The notes: generated from the letters alone by a model not told the origin. DNA of 64,000 bases from Ascidiaceihabitans sp. (GCA_029251465.1 JAQXDI010000037.1:1-64000), one strand, 5' to 3'; shown: positions 19,562 through 28,727, numbered from the stretch's first letter. Numbers and translations are program-made.

Positions 19562-20572
19562 TTAGCGCGCGATATCGACCCAAACCAGACGATGGCGCGA
19601 GGCCGTCTTGACCGTTTCCAGCGCGTCGCCACCCGAGGGCCAATAGACGCCGCTGTCGGTTATTTTCAGATCAGCACCGGGCAGCACGTAATCCACCCGC
19701 AGATCGCCGGGGACAGGATCGGTCCAGTCAACGGTATCGGGGTTGTTCGGCGTCGGGTCTTGTAGGCGCGGATGATCCAGCAGCGTGCGGATCGCGCGTT
19801 TAATGCCTTCGCCGTCGACAGGGTCCAGATTGGCGTCGCCCGCGATCACAAAATCACCGTTCAGCGTGCCAAGCTGCCCGTCCAGAACCTGCACTCACAG
19901 CATCAGTTCGTCGTGATTGCGTTTGCCGTTGCGATCCTCTGGACCGTCAAAAACCGGCGGGCTTGCGTGAAAGGCCATGACGTGGATCACCCCGCCCGGC
20001 GCATCAACCGGCACGATCCAATGGCCTGTGGTCGACAGGCGCTGGGCGGCTTGGGCCTCGGCACTGGGAAAAGGTTCGCTGTTGATTTGCGGCAGTAAGG
20101 CGTTCGGGAAATCCTGCCACAGCAGGGCCGAAAAATCCTGAACCTGATCCGTGATCACCGGATAGCGCGACAAGATCGCCATGCCATCAGCGCCGGAAAA
20201 TGTGCCATAGCCTTGGGCATCGCGCGCCTCGCCCAGACGCCCGTTGCCGTCCATGTCCAACCCCGTCGCCATGCCCGTGTTGGGCAGCAGCGCAAAATGG
20301 TGGGGGTAGTGCAGCGATGCAGCAAAGGCGGACAAAGCCGCGCCGGTCAGATCGTAATCAAACACCTGGATCACCAGAATGTCGGGGCTTTTGGCGCGGA
20401 TCACGTCCTGTACGGCTGCGATCTGATCATCCTTGCCGCGCGCAATGTCACGCAGCAGAATGCCGGGTCCTTTGCGCGACAACTCGGTGTTGTAGGTGGC
20501 TATGCGAACGGTGTCAGCCCACGCAGGGCCGCCCGCACCGATCAGCAGCGCAAGGGCTATGCGATTTGGAAT
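19562..20572 (-). pseudogene. Endonuclease/exonuclease/phosphatase family gene with in-frame TGA
   Basis: A secreted EEP-fold protein of about 336 codons. It opens with a signal-peptide-like stretch ending GGPAWA, then TVRIATYNTELSRKGPG and a chain of EEP blocks (AFHASPPVFDG, RNGKRNHDE, FVIAGDANLDP, RVDYVLPG). An in-frame TGA at 19895-19897 separates the HDE block from the GDANLDP block, and the frame continues without shift to 19562; the position would suit Trp (TGG). No standard start precedes the signal peptide in frame except ATG 20692, deep inside the upstream gene; ATT at 20572 is a possible rare start. So the gene is a recent pseudogene or contains a base-call error. Confidence 0.75.
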
Positions 20573-21402
20573 GAGCCGTCTTCTGCCGTGGTCGCGTTCG
20601 CATAGGTACGGCGGCGTTTCTCGTCGATCATGTCTGCGATTTTGCCCATCGAAATGCCGCGCATCAGAATGCTGGCAGGAAGGAAGGCCCATGCGCTCAT
20701 TGTCCAGATCAAGGTTTGCGGGTTGTCTAATGTGATCGGGTCTATCAGATCAGCGGCCGCTTTGACCACCGCAGGGATCGCAAAGGGCAACAAGAAACCA
20801 AGCGCGATGTTCACACGCGCATCACGGCGCAAGCGGTACAGAACGTCGCCGCCCGCTGTGGGGTCGAACATTGGCAGGTTGATCCAGACGTTGAACGCGC
20901 CTTGGCGGGCTGGCCAGTTCATGACGCGGACAAGGAATAAAAACGCGGTCATCGCGACCAATGACACAAGGTAGGAAAAGCCCGCCGAGGTGCGTACCGC
21001 TGAAATCACCGCGTCGTCAGAATCCGCAGGCAACATCAGAACGACCATGCGCACTGGTGAGAACGGAAAGTCGATGGCATTGCCGATGATCTGTCCAATC
21101 GAGGTCAGCGCGTTGGTGACATCCGAGGGGTCCGTGCGCCCCTTGCAGATCAGGCTTAGGACCAGAACGCAGCCAAACAGCGTGACAAAGCGCAGGCGGT
21201 TGAACGGCGATGCGTCGCGGAATTCTACGATGCTGGGGGATTTGGCGTTATATTCTGCAAAGGTCAGGAAGGCGGCCAACATGGCCATGACCAGCACGAT
21301 TTGCGAACTGTCGTCGGCCACATCGGGCAACAACAATGCGGGCGTTGCCAATAGCAAAGCCACCAATAGTCCACGCGCAGCGGCGCCTGTGATACGTGTC
21401 AT
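20557..21402 (-). CDS. Multi-pass membrane protein of unknown function
   Basis: A 281-aa protein with about six hydrophobic segments: near residues 8-28, 34-50, 70-88, 140-160, 200-220 and 235-255. Charged loops such as RRDARVN and EKRRRTYANATTAEDG look cytoplasmic. I recognise no catalytic motif. AAGGGA precedes ATG 21402. Its end overlaps the start region of the EEP-family gene, so the two are probably co-transcribed, perhaps as a membrane partner and a secreted enzyme. Confidence 0.7.
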   Translation of the reverse strand: MTRITGAAARGLLVALLLATPALLLPDVADDSSQIVLVMAMLAAFLTFAEYNAKSPSIVEFRDASPFNRLRFVTLFGCVLVLSLICKGRTDPSDVTNALTSIGQIIGNAIDFPFSPVRMVVLMLPADSDDAVISAVRTSAGFSYLVSLVAMTAFLFLVRVMNWPARQGAFNVWINLPMFDPTAGGDVLYRLRRDARVNIALGFLLPFAIPAVVKAAADLIDPITLDNPQTLIWTMSAWAFLPASILMRGISMGKIADMIDEKRRRTYANATTAEDGSFQIA

Positions 21403-21733
21403 CAATTCTCGATCCCTTCAAACTGGCCAGATGCGATACATGCCGCAAACTTGTCCCAACTTGATGCCCGTCGCAAAACGGGGGCTGCCTCATTCTCGCC
21501 CCAATTGTGCCTTGTTTCGAACAGACGCTCAAGTCGTGGTTAACATGACGCAATGCTTTGGGCGGTTTGATGTCACCTGTGGTGCCTTCTTGCATCATTT
21601 CCTAGGTGAGATGATGGCACAGCACCGCATCTAGTGTCTGGAACCAAGCGCACCACAATTAACAACCTATGGGTGTGGCGCGTTTAAGGCAAATTTCAGG
21701 GTGCGTGAAATGCATCCAGTTGATCGCAAAGCA
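21403..21733. other. Non-coding stretch upstream of the membrane-protein gene
   Basis: About 330 bases with no convincing gene on either strand. Short open frames here lack ribosome sites and family resemblance. It should hold the promoter for the membrane-protein/EEP pair, but I could not pick a clear -35/-10. Confidence 0.5.
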
Positions 21734-21762
21734 AAAAGGACAGCGCAGATGGCTGTCCTTTT
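21734..21762 (-). terminator. Rho-independent terminator of the leuC-leuD operon
   Basis: A perfect 11-bp stem AAAAGGACAGC / GCTGTCCTTTT around a 7-base loop, with a T-run on the minus strand after the stem. It lies 24 bp after the leuD stop. Confidence 0.85.
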
Positions 21763-21786
21763 CAATGTCTCAATGGTTCGGTTTGC

Positions 21787-22392
21787 TCAGACCCAAGGGC
21801 GCTGGGCCCCGACTGTTTCCTCAAACGCGTCGATGGATTTGACCTTTTCCATGGTCAAACCAATGTCGTCCAACCCCTGCATCAAGCAGTGCTTTTTGAA
21901 CGCGTCGACTTCAAAGTTGAACACGTCGCCGTCTGACGTGGTGACGGTTTGCGCCTCAAGATCGACGGTCATGCGCGCGTTTGCGCCTTTTTCCGCGTCT
22001 TTCATCAGCACATCGATTTGCTCTTGGGGCAGGGCGATGGGCAGGATGCCGTTCTTGAAACAGTTGTTGTAAAAGATGTCGGCAAAGCTGGGGGCCATGA
22101 CGCAGGTGATGCCAAAGTCGGCGATCGCCCAAGGCGCGTGTTCACGTGATGATCCGCACCCAAAGTTGTCGCCGGCCACGATGATCTGTGCCTCGCGGTA
22201 GGCGTCTTGGTTCAACACGAAGGTCGGGATTTCGGCGCGGTCATCGTCATAGCGCATCTCGTCAAACAGGTTCACCCCAAGGCCAGAGCGCTTGATCGTT
22301 TTCAAGAACTGCTTTGGAATGATCATGTCGGTGTCGATGTTGATCAGCGGCATGGGGGCTGCGATGCCCGTAAGTGTATCGAATTTTTGCAT
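21787..22392 (-). CDS. leuD: 3-isopropylmalate dehydratase small subunit
   Basis: The swivel subunit that with LeuC isomerises 2- to 3-isopropylmalate. The 201-aa length is normal, with [18 protein letters not shown] and the active-site loop [17 protein letters not shown]. It follows leuC with one small gene inserted between them and ends before a strong terminator. Confidence 0.97.
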   Translation of the reverse strand: MQKFDTLTGIAAPMPLINIDTDMIIPKQFLKTIKRSGLGVNLFDEMRYDDDRAEIPTFVLNQDAYREAQIIVAGDNFGCGSSREHAPWAIADFGITCVMAPSFADIFYNNCFKNGILPIALPQEQIDVLMKDAEKGANARMTVDLEAQTVTTSDGDVFNFEVDAFKKHCLMQGLDDIGLTMEKVKSIDAFEETVGAQRPWV

Positions 22393-22413
22393 GGGGAATT
22401 TCCTATTGAGTGC

Positions 22414-22665
22414 CTACTGGCAACGCATTTCAAATTTGACTGTGCCATCGCTTTGGTTCTTTTCGCCGTAAAAGCTGAACTTTTTGCTGGGGCACTGCTT
22501 TTTCGCTTTGCGTTGCACAGAATTGCGCTTGTTTTTGGAAGGATCGTAAGTGCCTTTGATGACGCCGTCCTCGAATGTCATGGTCAAAGCAGAGGCTGAG
22601 CTGGTGAATGCCATGCAAGACAGTACAGCAACACTGACGGCAAAAACGCTATTTCTAACAGCCAT
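22414..22665 (-). CDS. Small secreted protein inserted between leuC and leuD
   Basis: An 83-aa protein with a clear Sec signal peptide ([17 protein letters not shown], ending ASA). The mature part of ~56 aa is Lys-rich with two Cys (KKQCPSKKF and EMRCQ), which could form a disulfide in the periplasm. Its ATG overlaps the leuC stop (TAATG), and leuD begins 22 bp after its end, so it is made from the leucine operon mRNA. I recognise no family. The link to leucine synthesis may be only transcriptional. Confidence 0.75.
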   Translation of the reverse strand: MAVRNSVFAVSVAVLSCMAFTSSASALTMTFEDGVIKGTYDPSKNKRNSVQRKAKKQCPSKKFSFYGEKNQSDGTVKFEMRCQ

Positions 22666-24071
22666 TACATCATCTCCCGAACGTCAGTAAGTTTGCCTGT
22701 GATCGCCGCTGCCGCTGCCATGCCCGGAGACATCAAATGCGTGCGACCGCCACGGCCCTGACGGCCCTCAAAGTTGCGGTTTGACGTGGCCGCACAACGT
22801 TCGCCCGGTGCCAATTGATCGGGGTTCATCGCCAGACACATCGAACAGCCCGCAAGGCGCCACTCAAAACCGGCGTCCTTGAAAATGTCGGCCAAACCTT
22901 CTTCTTCGGCTTGGGCGCGAACAAGGCCAGATCCCGGAACGATCATCGCGCGGATGCCGTCTTTGACCTTTTTGCCTTTCAGGATTTCAGCGGCGGCGCG
23001 CAAGTCTTCGATGCGACCGTTGGTGCAAGACCCGATGAACACCGTGTCGATTTCGACGTCGGCCAAACGCTGGCCTGCGGTCAAACCCATGTAGTCCAGC
23101 GCGCGTTGTGCGGCGTCGACTTTACCACCGGTGAAACTGTCGGCGGCCGGGACCAATGCGGTGATTGGCAGCACGTCTTCGGGCGAAGTGCCCCACGTGA
23201 CCAGTGGCGCAATGTCTTCGGCCTTGATGACTAAAATTTCGTCCCACGCCGCGTCGTCGTCCGAGAACAGCGTTTTCCACCACGTAAGTGCGGCTTCCCA
23301 CTGCGCGCCTTTTGGTGCGTGCGGGCGGCCCATGCAGTAGTCGTAGGTTTTTTGATCCGGCGCGATCAGACCAGCGCGTGCGCCGCCCTCAATCGCCATG
23401 TTGCAGACGGTCATGCGGCCTTCCATCGACAGATCGCGGATCGCTTCGCCGCAATATTCGATCACGTAGCCCGTGCCACCCGCCGTGCCGGTTTTGCCGA
23501 TCACAGCCATGGTGATGTCTTTGGCGGTCACACCTAGGGCTAGCTTGCCGGTTATCTCGACCTTCATGTTTTTTGACTTTTTCTGGATCAGCGTTTGCGT
23601 GGCCAGAACGTGTTCCACTTCGGACGTACCGATGCCGTGGGCCAGTGCGCCAAACGCGCCGTGGGTTGCGGTGTGTGAATCGCCGCAGACAACTGTCATG
23701 CCGGGCAAGGTCCAACCCTGCTCAGGGCCAACAATGTGCACGATGCCTTGGCGCACGTCGGACACAGGATAATAGTGAATGCCAAAATCCTTGGCGTTCT
23801 TGTCCAGCGCTGCGACTTGGATGCGGCTGTCTTCGGTCATGGTTGTCGCGTCTGCGCGGTCCAGCGTGGTCGGCACGTTGTGGTCCGGCACAGCGATGGT
23901 TTTGTCAGGCGCGCGCACAGTGCGGCCCGTCATGCGCAGACCTTCGAACGCTTGGGGCGACGTTACTTCGTGCACCAAGTGACGGTCGATATACAGCAAG
24001 CAGGTGCCATCGTCGGCCTCGTGCGCGAGGTGGGCATCCCAGATTTTATCATACAGCGTTTTGGGGGACAT
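22665..24071 (-). CDS. leuC: 3-isopropylmalate dehydratase large subunit
   Basis: An aconitase-family [4Fe-4S] enzyme subunit of 468 aa. Motifs are [29 protein letters not shown] (in two parts), the first cluster Cys in [13 protein letters not shown], and the CxxC pair in [28 protein letters not shown] precedes the ATG. A leader of about 180 nt separates it from the best promoter candidate. Confidence 0.97.
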   Translation of the reverse strand: MSPKTLYDKIWDAHLAHEADDGTCLLYIDRHLVHEVTSPQAFEGLRMTGRTVRAPDKTIAVPDHNVPTTLDRADATTMTEDSRIQVAALDKNAKDFGIHYYPVSDVRQGIVHIVGPEQGWTLPGMTVVCGDSHTATHGAFGALAHGIGTSEVEHVLATQTLIQKKSKNMKVEITGKLALGVTAKDITMAVIGKTGTAGGTGYVIEYCGEAIRDLSMEGRMTVCNMAIEGGARAGLIAPDQKTYDYCMGRPHAPKGAQWEAALTWWKTLFSDDDAAWDEILVIKAEDIAPLVTWGTSPEDVLPITALVPAADSFTGGKVDAAQRALDYMGLTAGQRLADVEIDTVFIGSCTNGRIEDLRAAAEILKGKKVKDGIRAMIVPGSGLVRAQAEEEGLADIFKDAGFEWRLAGCSMCLAMNPDQLAPGERCAATSNRNFEGRQGRGGRTHLMSPGMAAAAAITGKLTDVREMM

Positions 24072-24128
24072 GAGGTCCTCTCCCTTACATTTTGTGTTGG
24101 TGGATTGTGATCGGCAAATGGGTGGCCC

Positions 24129-24158
24129 GTGACCAAACAGTCAGTGACCAAATAGTCG
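24129..24158. repeat. Tandem 15-bp repeat in the leuC leader
   Basis: Two adjacent 15-base units, GTGACCAAACAGTCA and GTGACCAAATAGTCG, with two mismatches. They span the end of the short leader reading frame described next, whose stop lies at the unit boundary. Confidence 0.75.
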
Positions 24159-24251
24159 AGGACCGGATAGGTTGGCCAACACCGAATGGGTCGCTCCGAA
24201 AAAGCGTTCGCGCAAACGGGCACGGTCATCCATATCAAACAGGCGTTTCAT
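24141..24251 (-). CDS. Possible leader peptide upstream of leuC
   Basis: A 36-codon frame, MKRLFDMDDRARLR... ending LSGPRLFGH, whose ATG lies about 10 bp after a TATAAT box. It has five Leu codons; the last two are the rare CTA, close together before the stop. Leucine operons in other bacteria use Leu-codon leader peptides for attenuation, so this could be one. There is no clear Shine-Dalgarno sequence and I could not find a convincing terminator/antiterminator pair downstream. Confidence 0.3.
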   Translation of the reverse strand: MKRLFDMDDRARLRERFFGATHSVLANLSGPRLFGH

Positions 24252-24260
24252 GCCAGTGTG

Positions 24261-24287
24261 ATTATAGGGCAAATCCCTGCCTCGCAA
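24261..24287 (-). promoter_or_regulatory. Candidate leuC promoter
   Basis: On the minus strand a perfect TATAAT -10 box (24261-24266) with a TTGCGA -35 candidate (24282-24287), 15 bases apart, slightly short. It would give a leader of roughly 180 nt before leuC. Confidence 0.5.
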
Positions 24288-24379
24288 GGGGTGGCGTGGT
24301 TAACACATCGTCATTGACGGGGGATGTTGCTTGTCAGTTGACCTAGGCGCATGCAAAGATTCACGCCAAAGGGGCCCTG

Positions 24380-25626
24380 ATGGAACAGCATCAAGAAACC
24401 GGCATGAATATGATCCAAACCCTCGAGGGGCTGTGGATGTCTCCGATGAATTTCGCCGTGTCCCTGACGGTGCCGGGTTGGCGGTTGTACCAAATGCTGA
24501 TCATCCTGGGGCTGATTGCGCTGGCCTATTGCTTGCATCACGTGTCGGGCAAGGTGCTGCAAAACTGGGTGCGCGGGCGCGAAGGCTGGAAGACGTGGCA
24601 GCTGCGCATGATTGTCCAAGTGTGCAAACGACTTGGGCTGATCTGGTTCTCGGCCTTTGCGTGGGGCACGTGGGCGGTGATGCAAAACGTGACGTGGCCG
24701 TCGCGATCCTACCTGATCGGCTTGGCCGGCACGCTGGCGATTTCATGGCTGCTGATCAGTTTTGCCACCCGCTTTGTGCGCAACAAATTCCTGCGCCGTT
24801 TGGTCAGTTGGGGGCTGTGGATCTACGCCACGCTCTATTATCTGAACGTCTCGGATGCGGTTGCAGGGTTTCTGGACGGGCTCAGCATAGAGCTGGGTGA
24901 TTTCCGCGTGTCGGTCCTGACGCTGATTTCTGCTGTGGTATTGATTGGGGTGCTGTTCACGGTTGCGCGTTTGGTGTCGACGACGACCGCGACCACGATC
25001 CGGCGCAACGAAAAAATCAGCCCGTCGATGCAGGTTCTGGCCGTCAAAGGCGTGCAAATATTCCTGTACGGGATCGCGTTCTTTGTCGGCATCAATTCGG
25101 TTGGGATCGATTTGTCGGGCCTTGCGATCCTGACCGGTGCCATTGGTGTTGGCCTTGGGTTTGGTCTGCAAAAAGTGATCTCGAATCTGGTGTCTGGTGT
25201 CATCATTTTGCTGGATAAGTCGATCAAACCGGGGGACGTGATCAGCCTTGGTGAAACCTTCGGCTGGATCCAAACGCTGGGCGCGCGTTATGCCTCCGTG
25301 GTCACGCGCGACGGCAAAGAATACCTGATCCCGAACGAAGACTTGATCACCAACCAAGTGGTGAACTGGCGATCAACGCGGCCACAACCGTGGACCGTGT
25401 GCTGGATTACACCAAACGACCCGTCTGCCACATCGTGGGTTTTGGCGACAGTTCGGTCGACTACATACTGCGTTTCTGGATCAAAGACCCGACCGGCGGG
25501 CTGACCAACATTCGCGGCGGCGTGTACCTCGCGCTTTGGGACGCGTTCAAAGACAACAACATCTCGATCCCGTTCCCGCAGCGCGAAGTGACGATGCTAA
25601 AGGACGAGGCGCAAAATTTTGATTGA
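24380..25626 (+). pseudogene. Mechanosensitive ion channel (MscS family), internal deletion and frameshift
   Basis: An MscS-type channel with several N-terminal membrane helices, then the pore-lining and beta-domain region IGVGLGFGLQKVISNLVSGVIILLDKSIKPGD and the EYLIPNEDLITNQVVNW block. After that Trp the frame is lost. A second frame resumes at LAINAATTVDRVL and runs VCHIVGFGDSSVDYILRF to PFPQREV, the normal C-terminal domain. In complete relatives roughly 25 residues lie between these blocks, so a stretch not divisible by three is missing. Both flanks can use the same CTGG at 25366-25369, so a deletion between two CTGG copies fits. As written the first frame stops at 25504. Confidence 0.85.
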
Positions 25627-25681
25627 TTTGGCACCTCGCGGACTTACCTAAATAGCCGTAACGGCGTTCAAAGGGTCCGCG

Positions 25682-26431
25682 ATGACTGATGTTCAAAGCG
25701 AAGTTGTGACAATTGTTGGCAGCGGCCCCAACGCGCCCGACTGTGCGGCGTGGGACAAATCCCGTTTGGGGCGAATCGTTGCGATCAACAACGCGTGGCG
25801 GGTGCGCAGCGATTGGGACGACCTGATTTTCCCCGAAGATTTTGCGCCCGACCGCATGCCTGTGTCCGTATCGCCACGCCAAAGGCTGATCGAGGCGGAC
25901 CAATTCGTGCCTGCCCAAAACGCCTTTGGTGGCTTTGTTTTTGGCGGGGCAACCATGGCGTTCACGGCCGCCTATTGGGCGCTGTTTTCCCTGAAACCAC
26001 GGGTGCTGGCGTTTATCGGATGTGACATGATCTATGCCCAAACGGGGCCAACACATTTTTACGGAACCGGCACGCCAGACCCGCTGCGCGCTGATGTCAG
26101 CCTGCAAGATTTGACTGCCAGCGCCATGCGTCTTGCGCTTTTGGCCGCACAGCAGGGCTGTGCTTGTGTCAATCTTTCCAATGATCCCAGTGTGTTATGT
26201 TTTGCGCGCGGAACTGCGTCCGCCCTGTCAGACACCCCGACACCGACCATCAGCGCCTCGGCGCGCATAGCCACCGCGCTGGGCGCTGAGGCCGCGTTAA
26301 ACTACGTCGTGCCGGACGGGCGAATTTGGGAACACACCGACCGGTTTGATCCTGCCAAAATACGCGGTGTTCAACAGCTGTGGCGCGCTGCATTTGCCCA
26401 GCAATACCCGTCAAAAGTTGCGGCGCAATAA
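25682..26431 (+). CDS. Uncharacterised protein, possible DUF115/MptE-like fold
   Basis: A 249-aa soluble protein. The start, VVTIVGSGPNAPD, looks like a nucleotide-binding loop, followed by GRIVAINNAWRV and VLAFIGCDMIYAQTGPTHFYG, a pattern reminiscent of DUF115/MptE-like or sialyltransferase-like Rossmann proteins. No catalytic residue can be named with confidence. It follows the broken mscS by 55 bp, in the same direction. Confidence 0.7.
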   Translation: MTDVQSEVVTIVGSGPNAPDCAAWDKSRLGRIVAINNAWRVRSDWDDLIFPEDFAPDRMPVSVSPRQRLIEADQFVPAQNAFGGFVFGGATMAFTAAYWALFSLKPRVLAFIGCDMIYAQTGPTHFYGTGTPDPLRADVSLQDLTASAMRLALLAAQQGCACVNLSNDPSVLCFARGTASALSDTPTPTISASARIATALGAEAALNYVVPDGRIWEHTDRFDPAKIRGVQQLWRAAFAQQYPSKVAAQ

Positions 26432-26575
26432 GCACGGGCTGTGCGCAAAAGCGCGCAGGTGCAATATCATCTGCGTTTGGCACTGGTGCTGCGTCATTGA
26501 AATGTCGTATGCGCCTTGCTAAATTGCATATATCCCAGTGCCGGGGACCAGTCGGCGCACTTCCTTAGGAGGACA

Positions 26576-26638
26576 ATGTCCTGTCAGTCCAATCCGACGT
26601 GGTTCAATCCACTGATGCAAACGCGGCTGCTCACATGA
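26576..26638 (+). CDS. Possible 20-codon upstream frame coupled to rsfS
   Basis: The best ribosome site in this gap (TTAGGAGGACA) precedes ATG 26576, which opens a 20-codon frame (MSCQSNPTWFNPLMQTRLLT) ending TGA overlapped with the ATG of rsfS at 26635 (ATGA). It may be a translated coupling peptide, or a one-base error may have separated the true rsfS start from its gene. Confidence 0.35.
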   Translation: MSCQSNPTWFNPLMQTRLLT

Positions 26639-27015
26639 GCTCTGTTTTTGCCGATGCCAACAGCGAGTCAATCCTAGAGGCCATCCTCGCCTCGCTTGAC
26701 GACGACAAAGCCGAAGACGTCGTGCAGATTGATCTGCGCGGCAAAACGGCAATTGGCGACTACATGGTCGTGTGCTCTGGCCGTTCGTCACGCCAAGTGG
26801 CCGCGATTTCAGAAAAGCTGATCGAGCGTCTAAAAGCCAAATTCGGTCGCAATTCGCGTCTTGAAGGCAAGAACACAGGCGACTGGGTTTTGGTCGACAC
26901 AGGCGACGTGATCGTTCACGTTTTCCGCCCCGAAGTGCGCGAATTCTATCGTCTAGAAGAAATGTGGACGCCGGGCGTTGTCGACACTGTCGTGGACACT
27001 CCGGCCAGCAACTAG
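26635..27015 (+). CDS. rsfS: Ribosomal silencing factor RsfS
   Basis: Binds ribosomal protein uL14 and blocks subunit joining under starvation. The 126-aa protein has the conserved core KAEDVVQIDLRGKTAIGDYMVVCSGRS and the GDWVLVDTGDVIVHVF block. The start is uncertain: ATG 26635 overlaps the upstream small frame, and GTG 26599 is in frame, but neither has its own strong Shine-Dalgarno. It is followed by rlmH, a common pairing. Confidence 0.93.
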   Translation: MSSVFADANSESILEAILASLDDDKAEDVVQIDLRGKTAIGDYMVVCSGRSSRQVAAISEKLIERLKAKFGRNSRLEGKNTGDWVLVDTGDVIVHVFRPEVREFYRLEEMWTPGVVDTVVDTPASN

Positions 27016-27110
27016 GGCGCATTTCCAAGTGTTATTGTCCCGCTTTTTGCTGTCTGTTGTCATGACCACAAACCGCGATGCTGTGACATTTAAGAATTGG
27101 ACAGTCTGAA

Positions 27111-27581
27111 ATGCGCGTTCATATCTGCGCCGTGGGCCGGCTGCGCGCTGGCCCCGAAGCAGACCTGATCGACGACTACCTTACCCGTTTTGATCGCACC
27201 GGCCGTGGCATGGGTCTTGGGCCTGCCAAGATCATCGAGGTCGAGGATCGCAAAAATGCGGGCATGGGGGCCGAGGCAGACTTACTGCGTCGCACCTTGC
27301 CCAAAGGATCACTGATTTGCTGTTTGGATGAACGGGGCAAGGTTGAAACCTCGCCCGCGTTTGCAACACGTCTTGGCGGTTGGCGCGATGCCGGTCGATC
27401 AGATGTTGCGTTCATTATCGGGGGGGCTGACGGGATTGACCCGTCGCTGCGCGCCCAAGCCGATCACAAACTGTCCTTTGGCGCGATGGTCTGGCCGCAC
27501 ATGCTGGTGCGCGTGATGCTGGCCGAACAGTTGTACCGCGCCGCGTCAATCTTGGGCGGCGCGCCGTATCATCGCACTTAG
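27111..27581 (+). CDS. rlmH: 23S rRNA (pseudouridine1915-N3)-methyltransferase
   Basis: A SPOUT-class methyltransferase of 156 aa. The knot and SAM site are visible in [11 protein letters not shown] and [24 protein letters not shown]. The C-terminus has the expected GAPYHR. It lies 95 bp after rsfS in the same direction and overlaps the convergent small pseudogene by 4 bp. Confidence 0.96.
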   Translation: MRVHICAVGRLRAGPEADLIDDYLTRFDRTGRGMGLGPAKIIEVEDRKNAGMGAEADLLRRTLPKGSLICCLDERGKVETSPAFATRLGGWRDAGRSDVAFIIGGADGIDPSLRAQADHKLSFGAMVWPHMLVRVMLAEQLYRAASILGGAPYHRT

Positions 27582-27925
27582 TCCAGCGTGACGATTGTCG
27601 TGTCCGGGTTCCAGCCACCAGGCAAATCGCGCGCTTGGATCTGAACTTGCTTGGTGCCTTTCGGGATCGCAACACCAGACAGCGACCGCGTAAACGGCTA
27701 CTCGTTTTCATGCGGATGCGCCAAGACCCGCAGGCCCAGTTCATTGCCGTTCATGTCCAGCACGCGCCAGCCATCGGCGTAGTGATCCCATCCGGTATCG
27801 GGGTGCAAAATAGATACGTCAAAGCGCCAGGTCCCACCCAGTTCAATCGCGGTCACTTTGGTGATTTGTGGAGCTTCGGCCTGCGCGGCGGTTGCCAGCA
27901 AAATGAATGCTAAAAAATGTTTCAT
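27578..27925 (-). pseudogene. Small secreted protein with in-frame TAG
   Basis: A 115-codon frame with a Sec signal peptide (MKHFLAFILLATAAQA). The mature part includes GWDHYADGWRVLDMNG and HPHENE, then TAG at 27698-27700, then PFTRSLSGVAIPKGT and ARDLPGGWNPDTTIV with no frame change. HPHxxEQPFTRSLSGV is a run I associate with this family, so the TAG most likely replaces CAG (Gln). It could be a real nonsense mutation or a base-call error. Function unknown; a small beta-rich periplasmic domain is likely. Confidence 0.75.
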
Positions 27926-27962
27926 GGCCGCAGGATACCGCGTGGACAGGCAGGATGCAAAA

Positions 27963-28661
27963 TCACGCCTGCGTGTCCATCAAAATACGGCGCGACACAG
28001 AGGCGAATTCGCGGCGATAAATAACCCCAAGCGTGAATATGGTCGCGCACAGCAATGGCACTGGACCCGCCAACCACGCCGCGGTGGTCAGGGCAAAATA
28101 GACCGATCGCAAGCCACGGTTAAACCCGCGGGCTGCTGTGATGCTGACGGCCGCGGCTTGGTGGCTGCGCGGCACGGCACGCGGATCGGTGATGTTGTTG
28201 GGGACAGAGGCGACCAGCACGGCGGTGTAGCCAAACAGGCGGTTGCTCCAAACGAATTTCAGGAACGCGTTGGTCAACAACAGCGCAATCAAGATCAGTT
28301 TTAGTTCCCACACAAAGGCGGGGTCGCTGGCCAAAATCAATTCATTTGCGATGCCGCTGATTTTGTCGCCATTGCCGATCATCGCCAGCGTGCCGCCGAT
28401 TGCGATCATGCTGGTCGATGCGAAAAACGCCGTGCCTTGGCGCAGACTGGCAAGGATCTGGGCATCAAAAATACGCGGATCGCGCGTCACCATTTGCTCC
28501 ATCCATTCGCGCCGGTACGACGCCATTAGATTAGACACAGACGGGTTCTTCTGCGAGGGTCGATCAATCCACCACCCGATCAGCAGCCACCCTGCAATCA
28601 AAAGGGTCACAGCGGCGAAATCGAGCGGGGCAAAAAAGGCGATGCGATCAGTCCAAGTCAT
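27963..28661 (-). CDS. DUF599 family membrane protein
   Basis: A 232-aa protein with about four membrane helices (near residues 8-26, 75-95, 115-135 and 190-215). Family-typical blocks are MASYRREWMEQMVTRDPRI and the pair FFASTSMIAIGG and NRLFGYTAVLVASVPN. The role is unknown. ATG 28661 was chosen because the helix pattern starts there; an upstream start at 28697 adds only a polar tail. Divergent from glcD. Confidence 0.82.
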   Translation of the reverse strand: MTWTDRIAFFAPLDFAAVTLLIAGWLLIGWWIDRPSQKNPSVSNLMASYRREWMEQMVTRDPRIFDAQILASLRQGTAFFASTSMIAIGGTLAMIGNGDKISGIANELILASDPAFVWELKLILIALLLTNAFLKFVWSNRLFGYTAVLVASVPNNITDPRAVPRSHQAAAVSITAARGFNRGLRSVYFALTTAAWLAGPVPLLCATIFTLGVIYRREFASVSRRILMDTQA

Positions 28662-28706
28662 GCTGCGGTCATAACGCGCAGGCAAGGAACTTGCCAATCG
28701 CCTAAA

Positions 28707-28727
28707 TTGGTAATATTATTTTACCAA
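28707..28727. promoter_or_regulatory. Operator candidate upstream of glcD
   Basis: A perfect inverted repeat TTGGTAA-N7-TTACCAA, 24 bp before the glcD start. TTGGT...ACCAA half-sites are typical of the FadR branch of GntR regulators (PdhR, LldR, GlcC), which fits a glycolate-oxidase operon, although the spacer is longer than in those operators. No regulator gene is adjacent. Confidence 0.6.
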
